A stretch of DNA of 64,000 bases, taken from assembly GCF_030406665.1 (NCBI RefSeq), contig NZ_CP129121.1:2542001-2606000 (forward strand). The letters are read 5' to 3'. The position numbers and the translations under genes were made by a program. This DNA comes from Halomonas halophila (GTDB taxonomy: Bacteria; Pseudomonadota; Gammaproteobacteria; Pseudomonadales; Halomonadaceae). The notes under the pieces are model-generated. The model was not told the origin of the DNA and did no database searches. It saw only the letters and a program-made list of their open reading frames with translations. This document shows, piece after piece, positions 19,147 through 27,583 of this stretch. The stretch's first letter is position 1. Each line of letters opens with the position of its first letter.

Positions 19147-19452
19147 TCACCCCATCAGCCCCCTGCCCAACAGCGCCAGGGCGAACAGCGGCAGGGCCGC
19201 CCGGCTCCAGGTCGTGCCGGAGAATCGCCACAGCCCCCGCCCACCGACCGACATGACCACCGGCCGCGCAAAGGCGCCACCCAGCGCCCAGATGCCCAGC
19301 AGCACCAGCACTGACCGCCAGGGCCAGTCGAGCCCCTGCACCAGCGCGGGTTGATACAGCAACCATACCGACAGCCCCGCCGCCGTCAGCAGCGCGACCA
19401 GCGGCCTGTCGCCCGCCCCCAGCCTGGCGGGAAACCGCGTCTCGAAGCGCAT
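19147..19452 (-). CDS. small hypothetical membrane protein
   Basis: A 101-residue protein with three hydrophobic segments (LVALLTAAGLSVWLLY, SVLVLLGIWALGGAF and AALPLFALALLGRGLMG) joined by basic loops, so probably an inner-membrane protein. No family recognised. Two in-frame ATG codons lie close together; AGAGGGA is six bases before the second (19452) but directly abuts the first (19458), so the second is the likelier start. Convergent with putP. Confidence 0.6.
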   Translation of the reverse strand: MRFETRFPARLGAGDRPLVALLTAAGLSVWLLYQPALVQGLDWPWRSVLVLLGIWALGGAFARPVVMSVGGRGLWRFSGTTWSRAALPLFALALLGRGLMG

Positions 19453-19632
19453 GGCCATTCCCTCTCGCCGTCGCCTGTCTCACCGATCCAGTGAAGCCGA
19501 AAACCTCGAGATCGGCGAATCCTCGCAGGAAATGTGAAAGCTATACGTCTCCTGTACATCATAAGTCCCTGTCGGCAGGCGCTTTCGTTAAAGCAGGAGA
19601 AAACCGCCAGGGGTTTGATAGAAAAATCCTAC

Positions 19633-19661
19633 AAGACATTTAGAAACAGTGTTTTTATACT
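19633..19661 (+). promoter_or_regulatory. predicted promoter of the first ompW gene
   Basis: AAGACA (19633-19638), a 17-base spacer and TATACT (19656-19661), inside an AT-rich patch (19600-19665) that stands out in this GC-rich window. The start codon is about 70 bp downstream. Confidence 0.55.
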
Positions 19662-19731
19662 GACCACATTCCATGCGATGACGCCGAATCGGTCGGCGTC
19701 GGCATCCAGGACGAACCAGGGAGGTTTCCAC

Positions 19732-20340
19732 ATGAAGATGACCCGTCTGATCACCGCCACCGCCATTGCCGCCGCCGGCCTCGTCGGCGCCCAGTCCGCC
19801 ATGGCCTACCAGGCCGGCGACATCTACGTGCGCGGCGGCATCGCCAAGTCCGAAGTCAACGACGACATAGGCTCCCTCAACGGCGACGATATCGACGTCT
19901 CCGACGAGCGCGGCTTCTCCTACGGCCTGGGCTATCAGTTCCACGACAAGTTCGGCGTCGAGCTCAACGGCACTCAGGACATCGAGCACGATGTGGCCAT
20001 CGGCGGCACCAACGTCGGCTCCGTGGACCGCCGCCCGATCAACCTGATGCTCAACTACTACCCGCTGGGCGGCACCGGATCGCGCATCCAGCCCTACGCT
20101 GGTGCGGGCCTCAACTACACCGACTTCAACGACGTGACGGTTGCCGGCCTGGATGTCGATGACTCCTACGGCGCCGCCGCCCAGCTTGGCGTGGACTTCG
20201 CCCTGACCGACCACCTGCTGGTCGGCGCCTTCGCCAACTACGCCGATGTCAGCCCCGACATCGAGATCAACGGCCAGGATGCCGGCGACATCGACGTCGA
20301 CCCGGTCACCGTCGGCGGCGGCTTCACCTACCGCTTCTGA
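19732..20340 (+). CDS. ompW: OmpW-family outer membrane protein, copy 1
   Basis: A 202-residue protein with a clear signal peptide (MKMTRLITATAIAAAGLVGA, cleavage after AMA) and a C-terminal TYRF, typical of an outer-membrane beta barrel. YQAGDIYVRGGIAKSEVND is the OmpW N-terminal strand. OmpW forms a small eight-stranded barrel with a hydrophobic channel; it responds to salt and oxygen in relatives. AGGGAGG sets the start at 19732, although the frame is open further upstream. Its own terminator follows, so it is probably a separate transcript from copy 2. Confidence 0.92.
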   Translation: MKMTRLITATAIAAAGLVGAQSAMAYQAGDIYVRGGIAKSEVNDDIGSLNGDDIDVSDERGFSYGLGYQFHDKFGVELNGTQDIEHDVAIGGTNVGSVDRRPINLMLNYYPLGGTGSRIQPYAGAGLNYTDFNDVTVAGLDVDDSYGAAAQLGVDFALTDHLLVGAFANYADVSPDIEINGQDAGDIDVDPVTVGGGFTYRF

Positions 20341-20364
20341 TCCGCGCCACGCCATGACCACCAA

Positions 20365-20396
20365 GACGCCGGGCCCCGTGCCCGGCGTCCTGTTTT
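20365..20396 (+). terminator. terminator between the two ompW genes
   Basis: A 9-bp stem GACGCCGGG/CCCGGCGTC (20365-20373 with 20381-20389), a seven-base loop and then CTGTTTT. Its T-run touches the FNR-like box of the next gene. Confidence 0.8.
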
Positions 20397-20408
20397 GACG
20401 TGCATCAA
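20395..20408. promoter_or_regulatory. FNR/Anr-type binding site before ompW copy 2
   Basis: TTGACGTGCATCAA differs from the FNR consensus TTGAT-N4-ATCAA at one position. It is centred at 20401.5, about 103 bp before the start codon. OmpW genes are activated by FNR in enteric bacteria, so oxygen control is plausible here. A matching -10 box about 35 bp downstream is not obvious. Confidence 0.65.
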
Positions 20409-20504
20409 TTCAAGCCGCGAACCATTTTGCCTTGAGTCAAATCGGCGCCGCGGCGCACCCCGTAGACTGGAGCCCTCGCTTACCTTCACCGAGGAGCCAG
20501 CCTC

Positions 20505-21119
20505 ATGCGCCGCACCCTGATTTCCACCCTGATCGTCGCCACCGGCCTCGCCGCCAGCAGCCAGGTGCTCGCCTACGGCGCCGGCGATATCTACACCCGC
20601 GTCGGCGTGGCCAAGGTCGCGCCCAAGAGCGATAACGGCGATCTCGCCAGCGGCACCTATGAGGTCGACGTTCAGGACGACAACGGCTTCGCCTTCACCC
20701 TGGGCTATCGCTTCACCGACAAACTGGGCATGGAGCTGCTGGCCGCCGAGCCCTTCGAGCACGACATTCAGCTCAACGGCGCCAACCTCGCCTCCACCAA
20801 GCACCTGCCGCCGACGCTGACCCTGCAGTACTATCCGCTGGGTGGCACCCAGGCGCGCGTGCAGCCCTATGCCGGCGTCGGCGTCAACTACACGCATTTC
20901 TCCGACGAGCACATCGACGGCGGCGATCTGGAGCTGGAAGACTCCTGGGGCGCGGCCGCCCAGCTGGGCGTCGACCTCCTGATCGACGAACACTGGGCCC
21001 TCAACGCCGCCGCCTGGTATCTCGACATCGACACCGATGCCGAGCTCGGCGGCACCGACATCGGCAACGTCGAGATCGACCCGCTGGTGGTGATGGGCGG
21101 CATCAGCTTCCGCTTCTGA
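20505..21119 (+). CDS. ompW: OmpW-family outer membrane protein, copy 2
   Basis: A 204-residue OmpW with signal peptide (MRRTLISTLIVATGLAASSQ, cleavage after VLA) and a C-terminal phenylalanine (SFRF) for outer-membrane insertion. YGAGDIYTRVGVAKVAPKSD and YYPLGGTQARVQPYAGVGVN align with copy 1 but with many substitutions, so the pair is an old duplication. GAGGAG precedes the ATG. Separate terminator and FNR-like box suggest different regulation from copy 1. Confidence 0.92.
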   Translation: MRRTLISTLIVATGLAASSQVLAYGAGDIYTRVGVAKVAPKSDNGDLASGTYEVDVQDDNGFAFTLGYRFTDKLGMELLAAEPFEHDIQLNGANLASTKHLPPTLTLQYYPLGGTQARVQPYAGVGVNYTHFSDEHIDGGDLELEDSWGAAAQLGVDLLIDEHWALNAAAWYLDIDTDAELGGTDIGNVEIDPLVVMGGISFRF

Positions 21120-21135
21120 GCCGCGTCGACATGCC

Positions 21136-21170
21136 ATGCAAAAGGCCCGCCGAACGGCGGGCCTTTTGGC
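21136..21170. terminator. bidirectional terminator
   Basis: A perfect 12-bp stem AAAAGGCCCGCC/GGCGGGCCTTTT (21140-21151 with 21156-21167) with loop GAAC. It has A on one side and T on the other, and lies between convergent ompW copy 2 and the cyclotransferase gene. Confidence 0.9.
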
Positions 21171-21200
21171 GTGCGAGCCGCGTGGCGAGTGTCGGCGCCG

Positions 21201-21701
21201 CTAGCGGGCGGTATGGCGCGACAGCCCCAGCGCCTTGAGCGTCTCGTCGTCGAGGCCGTGGATGGCTTCCACATCGGCCAGGCGGGCGTGATAGTCGGCA
21301 CTCAGGAAGGGCTTCCCGGCCAGGAGGTGGTCGAGATACTCCCGCGCCGGCCGCAGCGCCTCGCCGGTGGTACCCGGCGCGGCCACATAGACCCAGGCCT
21401 CGATGGGGCCTTGCCCCGTGTGGATGGGCAGGCGCAGCCGATCGTAGTCGTGGGGGTAGCCCTCGAAGGGGTCCATGCACTCGATCTGCTCCGGGGCGAG
21501 CAGCTCGAACAGCGCTCCCTCGACCCGCTCACCGTCGGCGGGCACCACGTTGGCGTGGCTGATGCCGGCCACTCGCGAGGCCTTGTCGAAACGCAGGGCA
21601 TGGTCGCGCAGCACCCCGGGCAGGGCACGCCGGGTCGTGCCGATCCGCGCCTCGATCCGGGCGGCGTTCATGTTGCTGCCGTAGGCGAAATAATAGGGCA
21701 T
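21201..21701 (-). CDS. gamma-glutamylcyclotransferase-family (AIG2-like) protein
   Basis: A 166-residue protein beginning MPYYFAYGSNMN, the YGSN signature of the cyclotransferase fold; the expected catalytic glutamate is in MDPFEGYPHDYDR. Members convert gamma-glutamyl amino acids or gamma-glutamylamines to 5-oxoproline; substrate unknown here. It follows yqcC by seven bases, so they are cotranscribed. Confidence 0.85.
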   Translation of the reverse strand: MPYYFAYGSNMNAARIEARIGTTRRALPGVLRDHALRFDKASRVAGISHANVVPADGERVEGALFELLAPEQIECMDPFEGYPHDYDRLRLPIHTGQGPIEAWVYVAAPGTTGEALRPAREYLDHLLAGKPFLSADYHARLADVEAIHGLDDETLKALGLSRHTAR

Positions 21702-21708
21702 GGGCGAC

Positions 21709-22041
21709 TCAGTTCTCGGTGACCAGCTGGTCGATCCGCTCCACCACCTTGCCCATCAGCACCCGCTGGCTGGCCTTCGCCCCTTCCTGGATCAGGTAGG
21801 CGTCCACGGCGGGGGCCACGTCGCAGCTCGCCGGCATCGGTGCGCGCGCCTCGACCAGCGCCTCGAGCCGGGCGATGAACACGAAGCGCAGCCACTGGGG
21901 CAGCGACATCGTGTCGATGCAGAACGGCTGGGAGCTGTTGAAGGCCTCCGGCGCGGGCTGCTCCATGCGCCACAGGTCGGACGCCTTCATGGTGGACTCG
22001 AGTTCGCGCAATGCCTGCTCGAGTTCCTGATGAACGGTCAT
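21709..22041 (-). CDS. yqcC: YqcC family protein
   Basis: A 110-residue helical protein with the conserved block QPFCIDTMSLPQWLRFVFIARL typical of YqcC. Function unknown; in related genomes it often lies next to the tRNA pseudouridine synthase truC, which is not present here. First gene of a two-gene unit with the cyclotransferase-like gene. Confidence 0.85.
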   Translation of the reverse strand: MTVHQELEQALRELESTMKASDLWRMEQPAPEAFNSSQPFCIDTMSLPQWLRFVFIARLEALVEARAPMPASCDVAPAVDAYLIQEGAKASQRVLMGKVVERIDQLVTEN

Positions 22042-22108
22042 GGGGAAATACCTCTGATCTGACTAGGGGACCATTATCCCGCGCCTGCACGATGCGGGCC
22101 ACCCCCCG

Positions 22109-22855
22109 TCACGCCGGCGCGGCGGGCAGCACCTTGCGCAGGAAGTCCCGGGTTCGCGGGTCCTCGGGTGCCTGGAACAGCCGCGAGGGCGGGCCCTGCT
22201 CGACGATGCGCCCGCCCTCCATGAACACCACCCGATCGGCGACGTCCCGGGCGAAGGCCATCTCGTGGGTCACCACCAGCATGGTCTGGCGCTCGGCGGC
22301 CAGCTGCTTCATCAGCGCCAGCACCTCGTCGACCCACTCCGGGTCCAGCGACGAGGTCGGCTCGTCGAACAGGATCACCTCGGCCTGGGCGGCCATGGCG
22401 CGGCCGATGCCGACCCGCTGCTGCTGGCCGCCGGACAGCGAGGCCGGATAGGCGTTCGCCTTGTCGGCCAGGCCGATGCGCTCGAGGATCTCCCGAGCCC
22501 GGGCATGGGCCTTCGCCTTGGGCCAGCGATTGACCACGATCAGGCCCTCGGCGATGTTCTCCAGCGCCGTCTTGTTGGCGAACAGCGCGTAGTTCTGGAA
22601 CACGAAGGCGGTGTGCCGACGCGCGGCCAGGATGTCGGCGCGGCTGGCCCGGGTCACGTCGACCTCAAGGTCGCCCAGGGTCAGCCGGCCGGCGTCGGGC
22701 CGCTCCAGGAAGTTGAGGCAGCGCAGCAGGGTCGACTTGCCGGTGCCCGACGGGCCGATCACCACGATGATCTCGCCCCGCTCGATCTCCAGATCGATGC
22801 CGTCCAGCACTATGCTGTCGCCGAAGCGCTTGACGAGTTGGTTGACCTTGATCAT
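22109..22855 (-). CDS. polar amino-acid ABC transporter ATP-binding protein
   Basis: A 248-residue ABC ATPase with Walker A GPSGTGKS, signature LSGGQQQR, Walker B VILFDEP and the H-loop VVTHEMAF. It is of the GlnQ/TcyC type. The start at 22855 overlaps the permease stop as ATGA; a longer frame upstream would run far into the permease. It powers import by the adjacent permease and binding protein. Confidence 0.93.
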   Translation of the reverse strand: MIKVNQLVKRFGDSIVLDGIDLEIERGEIIVVIGPSGTGKSTLLRCLNFLERPDAGRLTLGDLEVDVTRASRADILAARRHTAFVFQNYALFANKTALENIAEGLIVVNRWPKAKAHARAREILERIGLADKANAYPASLSGGQQQRVGIGRAMAAQAEVILFDEPTSSLDPEWVDEVLALMKQLAAERQTMLVVTHEMAFARDVADRVVFMEGGRIVEQGPPSRLFQAPEDPRTRDFLRKVLPAAPA

Positions 22856-23526
22856 CGGCGATAGGCCTCGTTGAGTCGGCGTTCCAGGCGCCGCTGGCAC
22901 CAGGCCAGCAGCTCGACGATGGCCCAGTAGATCACCGCCACGGTGATGAAGGCCTCGAAATAGAGGAAGCTGCCCGCCGCCTCCTTCTGAGTGGCCCCCA
23001 TCAGCTCGGTGACGCCGAGAGTGAATGCCAGGGAGGTGGCCTTGATCATGTCGATGAAATAGTTCATCAGCGTCGGCACGGCCACCCGGGTGGCCTGGGG
23101 CAGCACGATCCGCCGCATCAGCTGGCCGTTGGTCATGCCGATGGACAGCGCCGCCTCGGTCTGGCTGCGGTCCACGCCGACGATGGCGGCGCGGATCGAC
23201 TCCGCCATGTAGGCCGAGAAGTGCAGCGTCAGCCCCATGATGGTGGCGGTGATGCCATCGATCTGGGTCAGGAAAGCCAGCACCTGGGGCAGGCCATAGT
23301 AGAACAGGAACAGCTGCACCAGCAGCGGGGTACCGCGGAAGAAGGAGATGAACAGCAGGGTGATGCCGTTCAGCCCCGGAAGCTTCAGCACCCGTATCAC
23401 CGCCAGTCCGCAGGCCAGGGCCAGGGCCAGCACCATCCCCGCCGCGGCCATCGCCAGGGTCAGCGGCAGATAGCCGAGCAGAATGGGCGCGAGCCCCAGC
23501 ATGTAGTCGAAATCGAGCACGCTCAT
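22852..23526 (-). CDS. polar amino-acid ABC transporter permease
   Basis: A 224-residue inner-membrane protein of the HisM/GlnP class with about five helices. The EAA loop (EAALSIGMTNGQLMRRIVLP) that contacts the ATPase is at about residues 135-155. It starts 15 bp after the binding-protein gene and its stop overlaps the ATPase start. Only one permease gene is present, so it would act as a homodimer, as in cystine importers. Confidence 0.93.
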   Translation of the reverse strand: MSVLDFDYMLGLAPILLGYLPLTLAMAAAGMVLALALACGLAVIRVLKLPGLNGITLLFISFFRGTPLLVQLFLFYYGLPQVLAFLTQIDGITATIMGLTLHFSAYMAESIRAAIVGVDRSQTEAALSIGMTNGQLMRRIVLPQATRVAVPTLMNYFIDMIKATSLAFTLGVTELMGATQKEAAGSFLYFEAFITVAVIYWAIVELLAWCQRRLERRLNEAYRR

Positions 23527-23541
23527 GTCGGGTGCTGCGCC

Positions 23542-24300
23542 TCAGGGCCGCGTGATGTCGTTGCCGAACCAGCGCTCGGAGATATCGGCCAGGGTGCCGT
23601 CCTCGCGCAGGGCCTCGAGCGCCGCGTCGACCTCGTCGCGCAGGGCACGTCCCTGCTCGGTGTCGCGGAACGGCAGGGCGTTGTGGATCTCGGAGAACGG
23701 CTGGCCGGCCAGCTGCAGCGGCAGCGGTTTCTCCTTGATCACCTGGCTGGCACTGACGCGATCCATGACGAAGGCATCGACGCGGCCCAGCGCGGTGTCC
23801 TGCTCGATATTGCTCTCGTAGGTGCGGATATCGATGTCGTCGGCGTAGGGCAGCTCACGCAGCAGCTGCTCGTAGTTGGAGCCGAGGTTCACCGCCACGC
23901 GCTTGCCGCGCAGGTCCTCGACGCCGTCGATCGCGTCATTGCCCTCCTTGACCACCACCTGGGCGCCGTCATAGACGTAGGGCGCGGTGAAGACATACTT
24001 CGCCTCGCGCTCCTCGGTGATGGTGATCTGGTTGGCGATAGTATCGATGCGACCGGACTCCAGCATGCCGAACAGGCCGGAGAAATTGGCGGTCACGAAC
24101 GTCACCTCGGCGCCCATCGCCTCGCCCACCGCGTTCATGACATCGACCTCGAAGCCCTTGAGGGTGTCCTGCTCGACGAAGGTGAAGGGGAAATAACCGC
24201 CCGACATGCCGACCCGGAGCGTCGTGTCCTGGGCGAAGGCGCCGCCGGAGAAGGCGATGGCGCCGGCGGCGAGAAACGTCAGAGTGAAGCGACGAAGCAT
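23542..24300 (-). CDS. amino-acid ABC transporter substrate-binding protein (cystine-type)
   Basis: A 252-residue periplasmic binding protein with signal peptide (MLRRFTLTFLAAGAIAFSGG, cleavage after AFA) and the family-3 solute-binding fold (LRVGMSGGYFPFTF, GFEVDVMNAVGEAMG). FVEQDTLKGFEVD and NQITITEEREAKYVFTAPY are closest to TcyA/TcyK/YckK L-cystine binding proteins, so cystine is my best guess for the substrate, held lightly. It is the first gene of the three-gene importer operon. Confidence 0.88.
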   Translation of the reverse strand: MLRRFTLTFLAAGAIAFSGGAFAQDTTLRVGMSGGYFPFTFVEQDTLKGFEVDVMNAVGEAMGAEVTFVTANFSGLFGMLESGRIDTIANQITITEEREAKYVFTAPYVYDGAQVVVKEGNDAIDGVEDLRGKRVAVNLGSNYEQLLRELPYADDIDIRTYESNIEQDTALGRVDAFVMDRVSASQVIKEKPLPLQLAGQPFSEIHNALPFRDTEQGRALRDEVDAALEALREDGTLADISERWFGNDITRP

Positions 24301-24623
24301 GATGTGCCTCCGTTTGGATTCTGTTTTTGGAATAAAAACGACTGTTTAATATTTCATTTTCGCACAGACCATAGTGGAAATCTCGGTCATGGACCAATAG
24401 TGGCCCATTATGGGCGCCATAGCGGCCAAGCGGATCATTCATTCACAGCAGCGCTGAATGTTCCTGTGGATAACCACTGGAAAGCCGTCGCCGAGGCCGA
24501 TACGGCGGGCGCGAAGCATGATCGTTCAGGATTTGATCAGCCTGCTCATCATCGCCCGCCGCCACGGGCTGACAGCGTCGGGGCACCACGGTAGAGTGCA
24601 CGCTCGTCACAGAGGGAAACCGC
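24301..24623. other. intergenic region between divergent transcription units
   Basis: No gene. A 24330-24365 stretch is AT-rich and probably holds the minus-strand promoter of the ABC operon. Upstream of it lie two similar elements, GACCATAGTGG (24367-24377) and GACCAATAGTGG (24392-24403), 25 bp apart, and then the palindrome CCCATTATGGG (24404-24414). These look like regulator binding sites; the regulator is unknown. Confidence 0.5.
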
Positions 24624-25652
24624 ATGCAGCCGATCGACAGCTTTCACGATTTCTTCGCGCGCACCGGGGCCGAGACCCGGCTCTATCACATGGGGCGCGG
24701 CGTCGAACCCTGCGGGCTGGAGACGCTGACGGCGCTGGAGCGGGACGAGCGGCCCTGGCCGCAACCCTGGCAGGGCAAGGCCCGGCTGGCGATGGTATTT
24801 CGTCTCGGCGAGATGGAAGACCCGCTGATCTGGTTCCTGGCACTGCCGCTGGACGAACAGGGCCGGCTCGACCCGGCGCCTCGCGACGCCTTCCTGCAGC
24901 GCCTGCTGGAGACCCTGGGTCGCAACGTCCAGGGCCTCGGCCGCGAGGACGGCGAGGCGATCGACAACCTGATGAAGGACAATCCGCTGGCCTTCACGCC
25001 CTCCCTGCCCTTCCAGGCCGTGCTGCACGCCCGGGCAAGCCGCGACATGGACCGGCCGGCCAGCCAGCACATGGAACCCGCCGAGGCCTACCTGGAAGGC
25101 CAGCAGGCGCTGGACTGGCGAGCCCTGGGCCTGCAGGGCCTGGCCGACGTCGCCGTGCGCATGGACGACGCCCAGGCCCAGCGCCTGGCGGCGCGTCTGC
25201 CGACCCTGCCTGGCGAAGTGCTGGCCTCGCTGTGCTACTGTCTGGAACATGTGGACGTTCCCCGGCCGCTGGCCGAGGCGCTGCGCGTCCGGGGCGAAAC
25301 GGCCGCCGAGTCCGGCGACATCGAGACCTTCTGCGCCTGCGTGCGCGCCGTGTCCGGCGCCGAACGCGAGGTCGCCGGCGCCTGGCTCGATGCCCTGCTC
25401 GACGATCCCGAGGCCTGTGGCCCGGACCTGCTGGCGGCCATCGCCGGACGCGGCTGGCGTCACCTGGAAGACGGCGAGCGACTGCCGCGCTTCCTGACCC
25501 GGCTGGCGGACACGCCGCGCGCGGACTTCGCCGCCGTGGCACGCGACCTGGCGCTGATTCCGCGCCTGCGGCTGCCGGTGCTGATGACGCTGCGTGAGGC
25601 CGACGCGGACTCCGCCATCGGACGACGCCTGGGCGATCTGTCCCGCGGATGA
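24624..25652 (+). CDS. DUF3549 family protein
   Basis: A 342-residue protein starting MQPIDSFHDFFARTGAETRLYHMGR, the conserved opening of DUF3549. The remainder is largely helical and leucine-rich, HEAT-like in the C-terminal half. No catalytic motif is visible and the function is unknown. It precedes rimB by 19 bp and is probably in one transcript with rimB and rimK. Confidence 0.8.
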   Translation: MQPIDSFHDFFARTGAETRLYHMGRGVEPCGLETLTALERDERPWPQPWQGKARLAMVFRLGEMEDPLIWFLALPLDEQGRLDPAPRDAFLQRLLETLGRNVQGLGREDGEAIDNLMKDNPLAFTPSLPFQAVLHARASRDMDRPASQHMEPAEAYLEGQQALDWRALGLQGLADVAVRMDDAQAQRLAARLPTLPGEVLASLCYCLEHVDVPRPLAEALRVRGETAAESGDIETFCACVRAVSGAEREVAGAWLDALLDDPEACGPDLLAAIAGRGWRHLEDGERLPRFLTRLADTPRADFAAVARDLALIPRLRLPVLMTLREADADSAIGRRLGDLSRG

Positions 25653-25671
25653 CATCATGAGGGAGGATGCC

Positions 25672-26109
25672 ATGAAGGAGCTGCCCTATCAGGCCAAGGC
25701 GGTCATCGGCCGCCGCGAGATGGTGACCCTGCCGGAACTCGGCCTGACGCTGTGCGCCAAGGCCGACACCGGCGCGCGCACCTCGTCGCTGCACGCCGAG
25801 GACATCGAATCCTTCGAGGAAGACGGCCACCTGTGGGTCAGCTTCACCACCCGTGGCGGCGGGCCGACGAGCCCGGCCCACGTGCACTGCCTGCACCTGT
25901 ACGACCGGCGCCAGGTCACCAGCTCCAACGGCCAGGCCGAGTGGCGTTACGTGATCCGCACGCCGATGCAGCTCGGCGAACTGGAGTTCCCCGTCGAGCT
26001 GACCCTCGCCGACCGTCGCCAGATGCGCCATCCCATGCTGCTCGGGCGTCGCGCCCTGCGGCGGCTGCTGGTGGCCCCGGGCGCCGGCTTCCTGCACGGC
26101 GAACCCTGA
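25672..26109 (+). CDS. rimB: RimB-type ATP-dependent zinc protease / RimK-associated protein
   Basis: A 145-residue retropepsin-like protein (PF05618 family). AKADTGARTSSLHAEDIE contains the D-T/S-G aspartic-protease-like triad and PMLLGRRALRRLLV the closing segment. In Pseudomonas, RimB works with RimK on the glutamylated C-terminus of ribosomal protein S6. GGGAGGA sets the ATG at 25672. Its position 30 bp before rimK supports the name. A secreted relative occurs at 55323-55898. Confidence 0.85.
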   Translation: MKELPYQAKAVIGRREMVTLPELGLTLCAKADTGARTSSLHAEDIESFEEDGHLWVSFTTRGGGPTSPAHVHCLHLYDRRQVTSSNGQAEWRYVIRTPMQLGELEFPVELTLADRRQMRHPMLLGRRALRRLLVAPGAGFLHGEP

Positions 26110-26139
26110 TCCCCGCCATCTCCTGGCATCGGAGGCCCT

Positions 26140-27048
26140 ATGCATATCGCGCTGCTGTCCCGCAACCGCAGGCTCTATTCCACTCGCCGGCTGATCGAGG
26201 CCGCCGAGCAGCGAGGCCATACCACCCGGGTGGTGGACACCCTGCGCTGCTACATGAGCATCGCCTCCCACCAGCCCTCGATCCACTACAAGGGCGAACA
26301 GCTCGAACCCTTCGATGCCGTGATCCCGCGTATCGGGGCCTCGATCACCTTCTACGGCTGCGCCGTGCTGCGCCAGTTCGAGATGATGAATATCCCGGTG
26401 CTCAACGACAGCGTCTCGATCACCCGCTCGCGGGACAAGCTGCGCTCGTTGCAGCTGCTCTCGCGCAAGGGCATCGGCCTGCCGGTGACCGGCTTCGCCC
26501 ACTCCCCGGACGACATTCCCGACCTGATCACCATGGTCCGCGGCGCACCGCTGGTCATCAAGCTGCTGGAAGGCACCCAAGGCATCGGCGTGGTGCTGGC
26601 CGAGACCAACCAGGCCGCGGAGTCGGTGATCCAGGCCTTCATGGGCATGAAGGCCAACATCATGGTCCAGGAGTACATCAAGGAGGCCAAGGGGGCCGAC
26701 ATCCGCTGCCTGGTGATCGGCGACAAGGTGGTGGCGGCGATGAAGCGCCAGGCCGCCGAGGGCGAGTTCCGCTCCAACCTGCATCGCGGCGGCAGCGCCA
26801 GCGTGATCCGCATCACCCCGGAGGAGCGCTCCACGGCGATTCGCGCCGCCAAGGCCATGGGCCTGCGCGTGGCCGGGGTCGACCTGCTGCGCTCGAACCA
26901 CGGCCCGGTGATCATGGAAGTCAATTCGTCGCCCGGCCTGCAGGGCATCGAGACCGCCACGGGCAAGGACATCGCCGGGTTGATCATCGAGCACCTGGAG
27001 AAGAGCTCGACCCCGAGACGCAAGGCGCCGCCCAAGCCGAAAGGCTAA
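26140..27048 (+). CDS. rimK: ribosomal protein S6 L-glutamate ligase
   Basis: A 302-residue ATP-grasp ligase that adds glutamates to the C-terminus of ribosomal protein S6. MHIALLSRNRRLYSTRRLIE is the RimK N-terminus; VIKLLEGTQGIGVVLAE and MVQEYIKEAKGADIRCLV are ATP-grasp motifs, and VIMEVNSSPGLQGIE carries metal ligands. GGAGG precedes the ATG. It follows rimB, so target-tail remodelling and glutamylation are co-expressed. Confidence 0.94.
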   Translation: MHIALLSRNRRLYSTRRLIEAAEQRGHTTRVVDTLRCYMSIASHQPSIHYKGEQLEPFDAVIPRIGASITFYGCAVLRQFEMMNIPVLNDSVSITRSRDKLRSLQLLSRKGIGLPVTGFAHSPDDIPDLITMVRGAPLVIKLLEGTQGIGVVLAETNQAAESVIQAFMGMKANIMVQEYIKEAKGADIRCLVIGDKVVAAMKRQAAEGEFRSNLHRGGSASVIRITPEERSTAIRAAKAMGLRVAGVDLLRSNHGPVIMEVNSSPGLQGIETATGKDIAGLIIEHLEKSSTPRRKAPPKPKG

Positions 27049-27136
27049 GCCAAGACGCCGAAATATTTGACCGCTGGGGGTGGCAAAAGGCCGACGACAC
27101 CCCCACAATCTGCGTCACCGGAGGAGGTGACCGCCC

Positions 27137-27583
27137 ATGTTTCTCGATAATCGCCAGGTGGCGATGGACAGCGTCCTCGAGGCGCTGGCCGACAGCATCG
27201 ACTATTTCCAGGACAACCATGAGCGCCTGCGGCCCAGCCTGCGCGACGTCCTGCAGCCCTATTTCGATACCCGGAAAGCGTTGATGCGCGAGTTGCAGGA
27301 ACTGGCCCGCCGGCACCTCGCCCTCCTCCCCCGCGATGCCGACGTCGAGCGCGACGATTACATGTGGCTGTGGAGCCGCCTGAAGAGCTTCGTCGGCGAC
27401 GACAGCCAGGTGCTGATCAACGAGCTGCTGGAACAGGAGCGGGTGCTGATGCAGGCGCTTTCGACCCTGTACACCCACCCGCTTCCTGACGCCATCGAGT
27501 CGGTCATCGAGGAGTGCTGGAAGCACTGTCGCTCGCTGATTCGCGAGCTGTATCGGCAGCAGAAGAAGCATCAGCGGCGCTGA
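27137..27583 (+). CDS. helical-bundle protein (DUF2383-like)
   Basis: A 148-residue, wholly helical protein (VLEALADSIDYFQDNHERLR, DDYMWLWSRLKSFVGDDSQV, LLEQERVLMQALSTLY) whose periodicity suggests a ferritin-like four-helix bundle of the DUF2383/PA2169 kind; the match is weak and no metal ligands are certain. GAGGAGGTGA is a near-perfect ribosome-binding site. The last 80 bp overlap antisense with the SanA-like gene. Confidence 0.6.
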   Translation: MFLDNRQVAMDSVLEALADSIDYFQDNHERLRPSLRDVLQPYFDTRKALMRELQELARRHLALLPRDADVERDDYMWLWSRLKSFVGDDSQVLINELLEQERVLMQALSTLYTHPLPDAIESVIEECWKHCRSLIRELYRQQKKHQRR

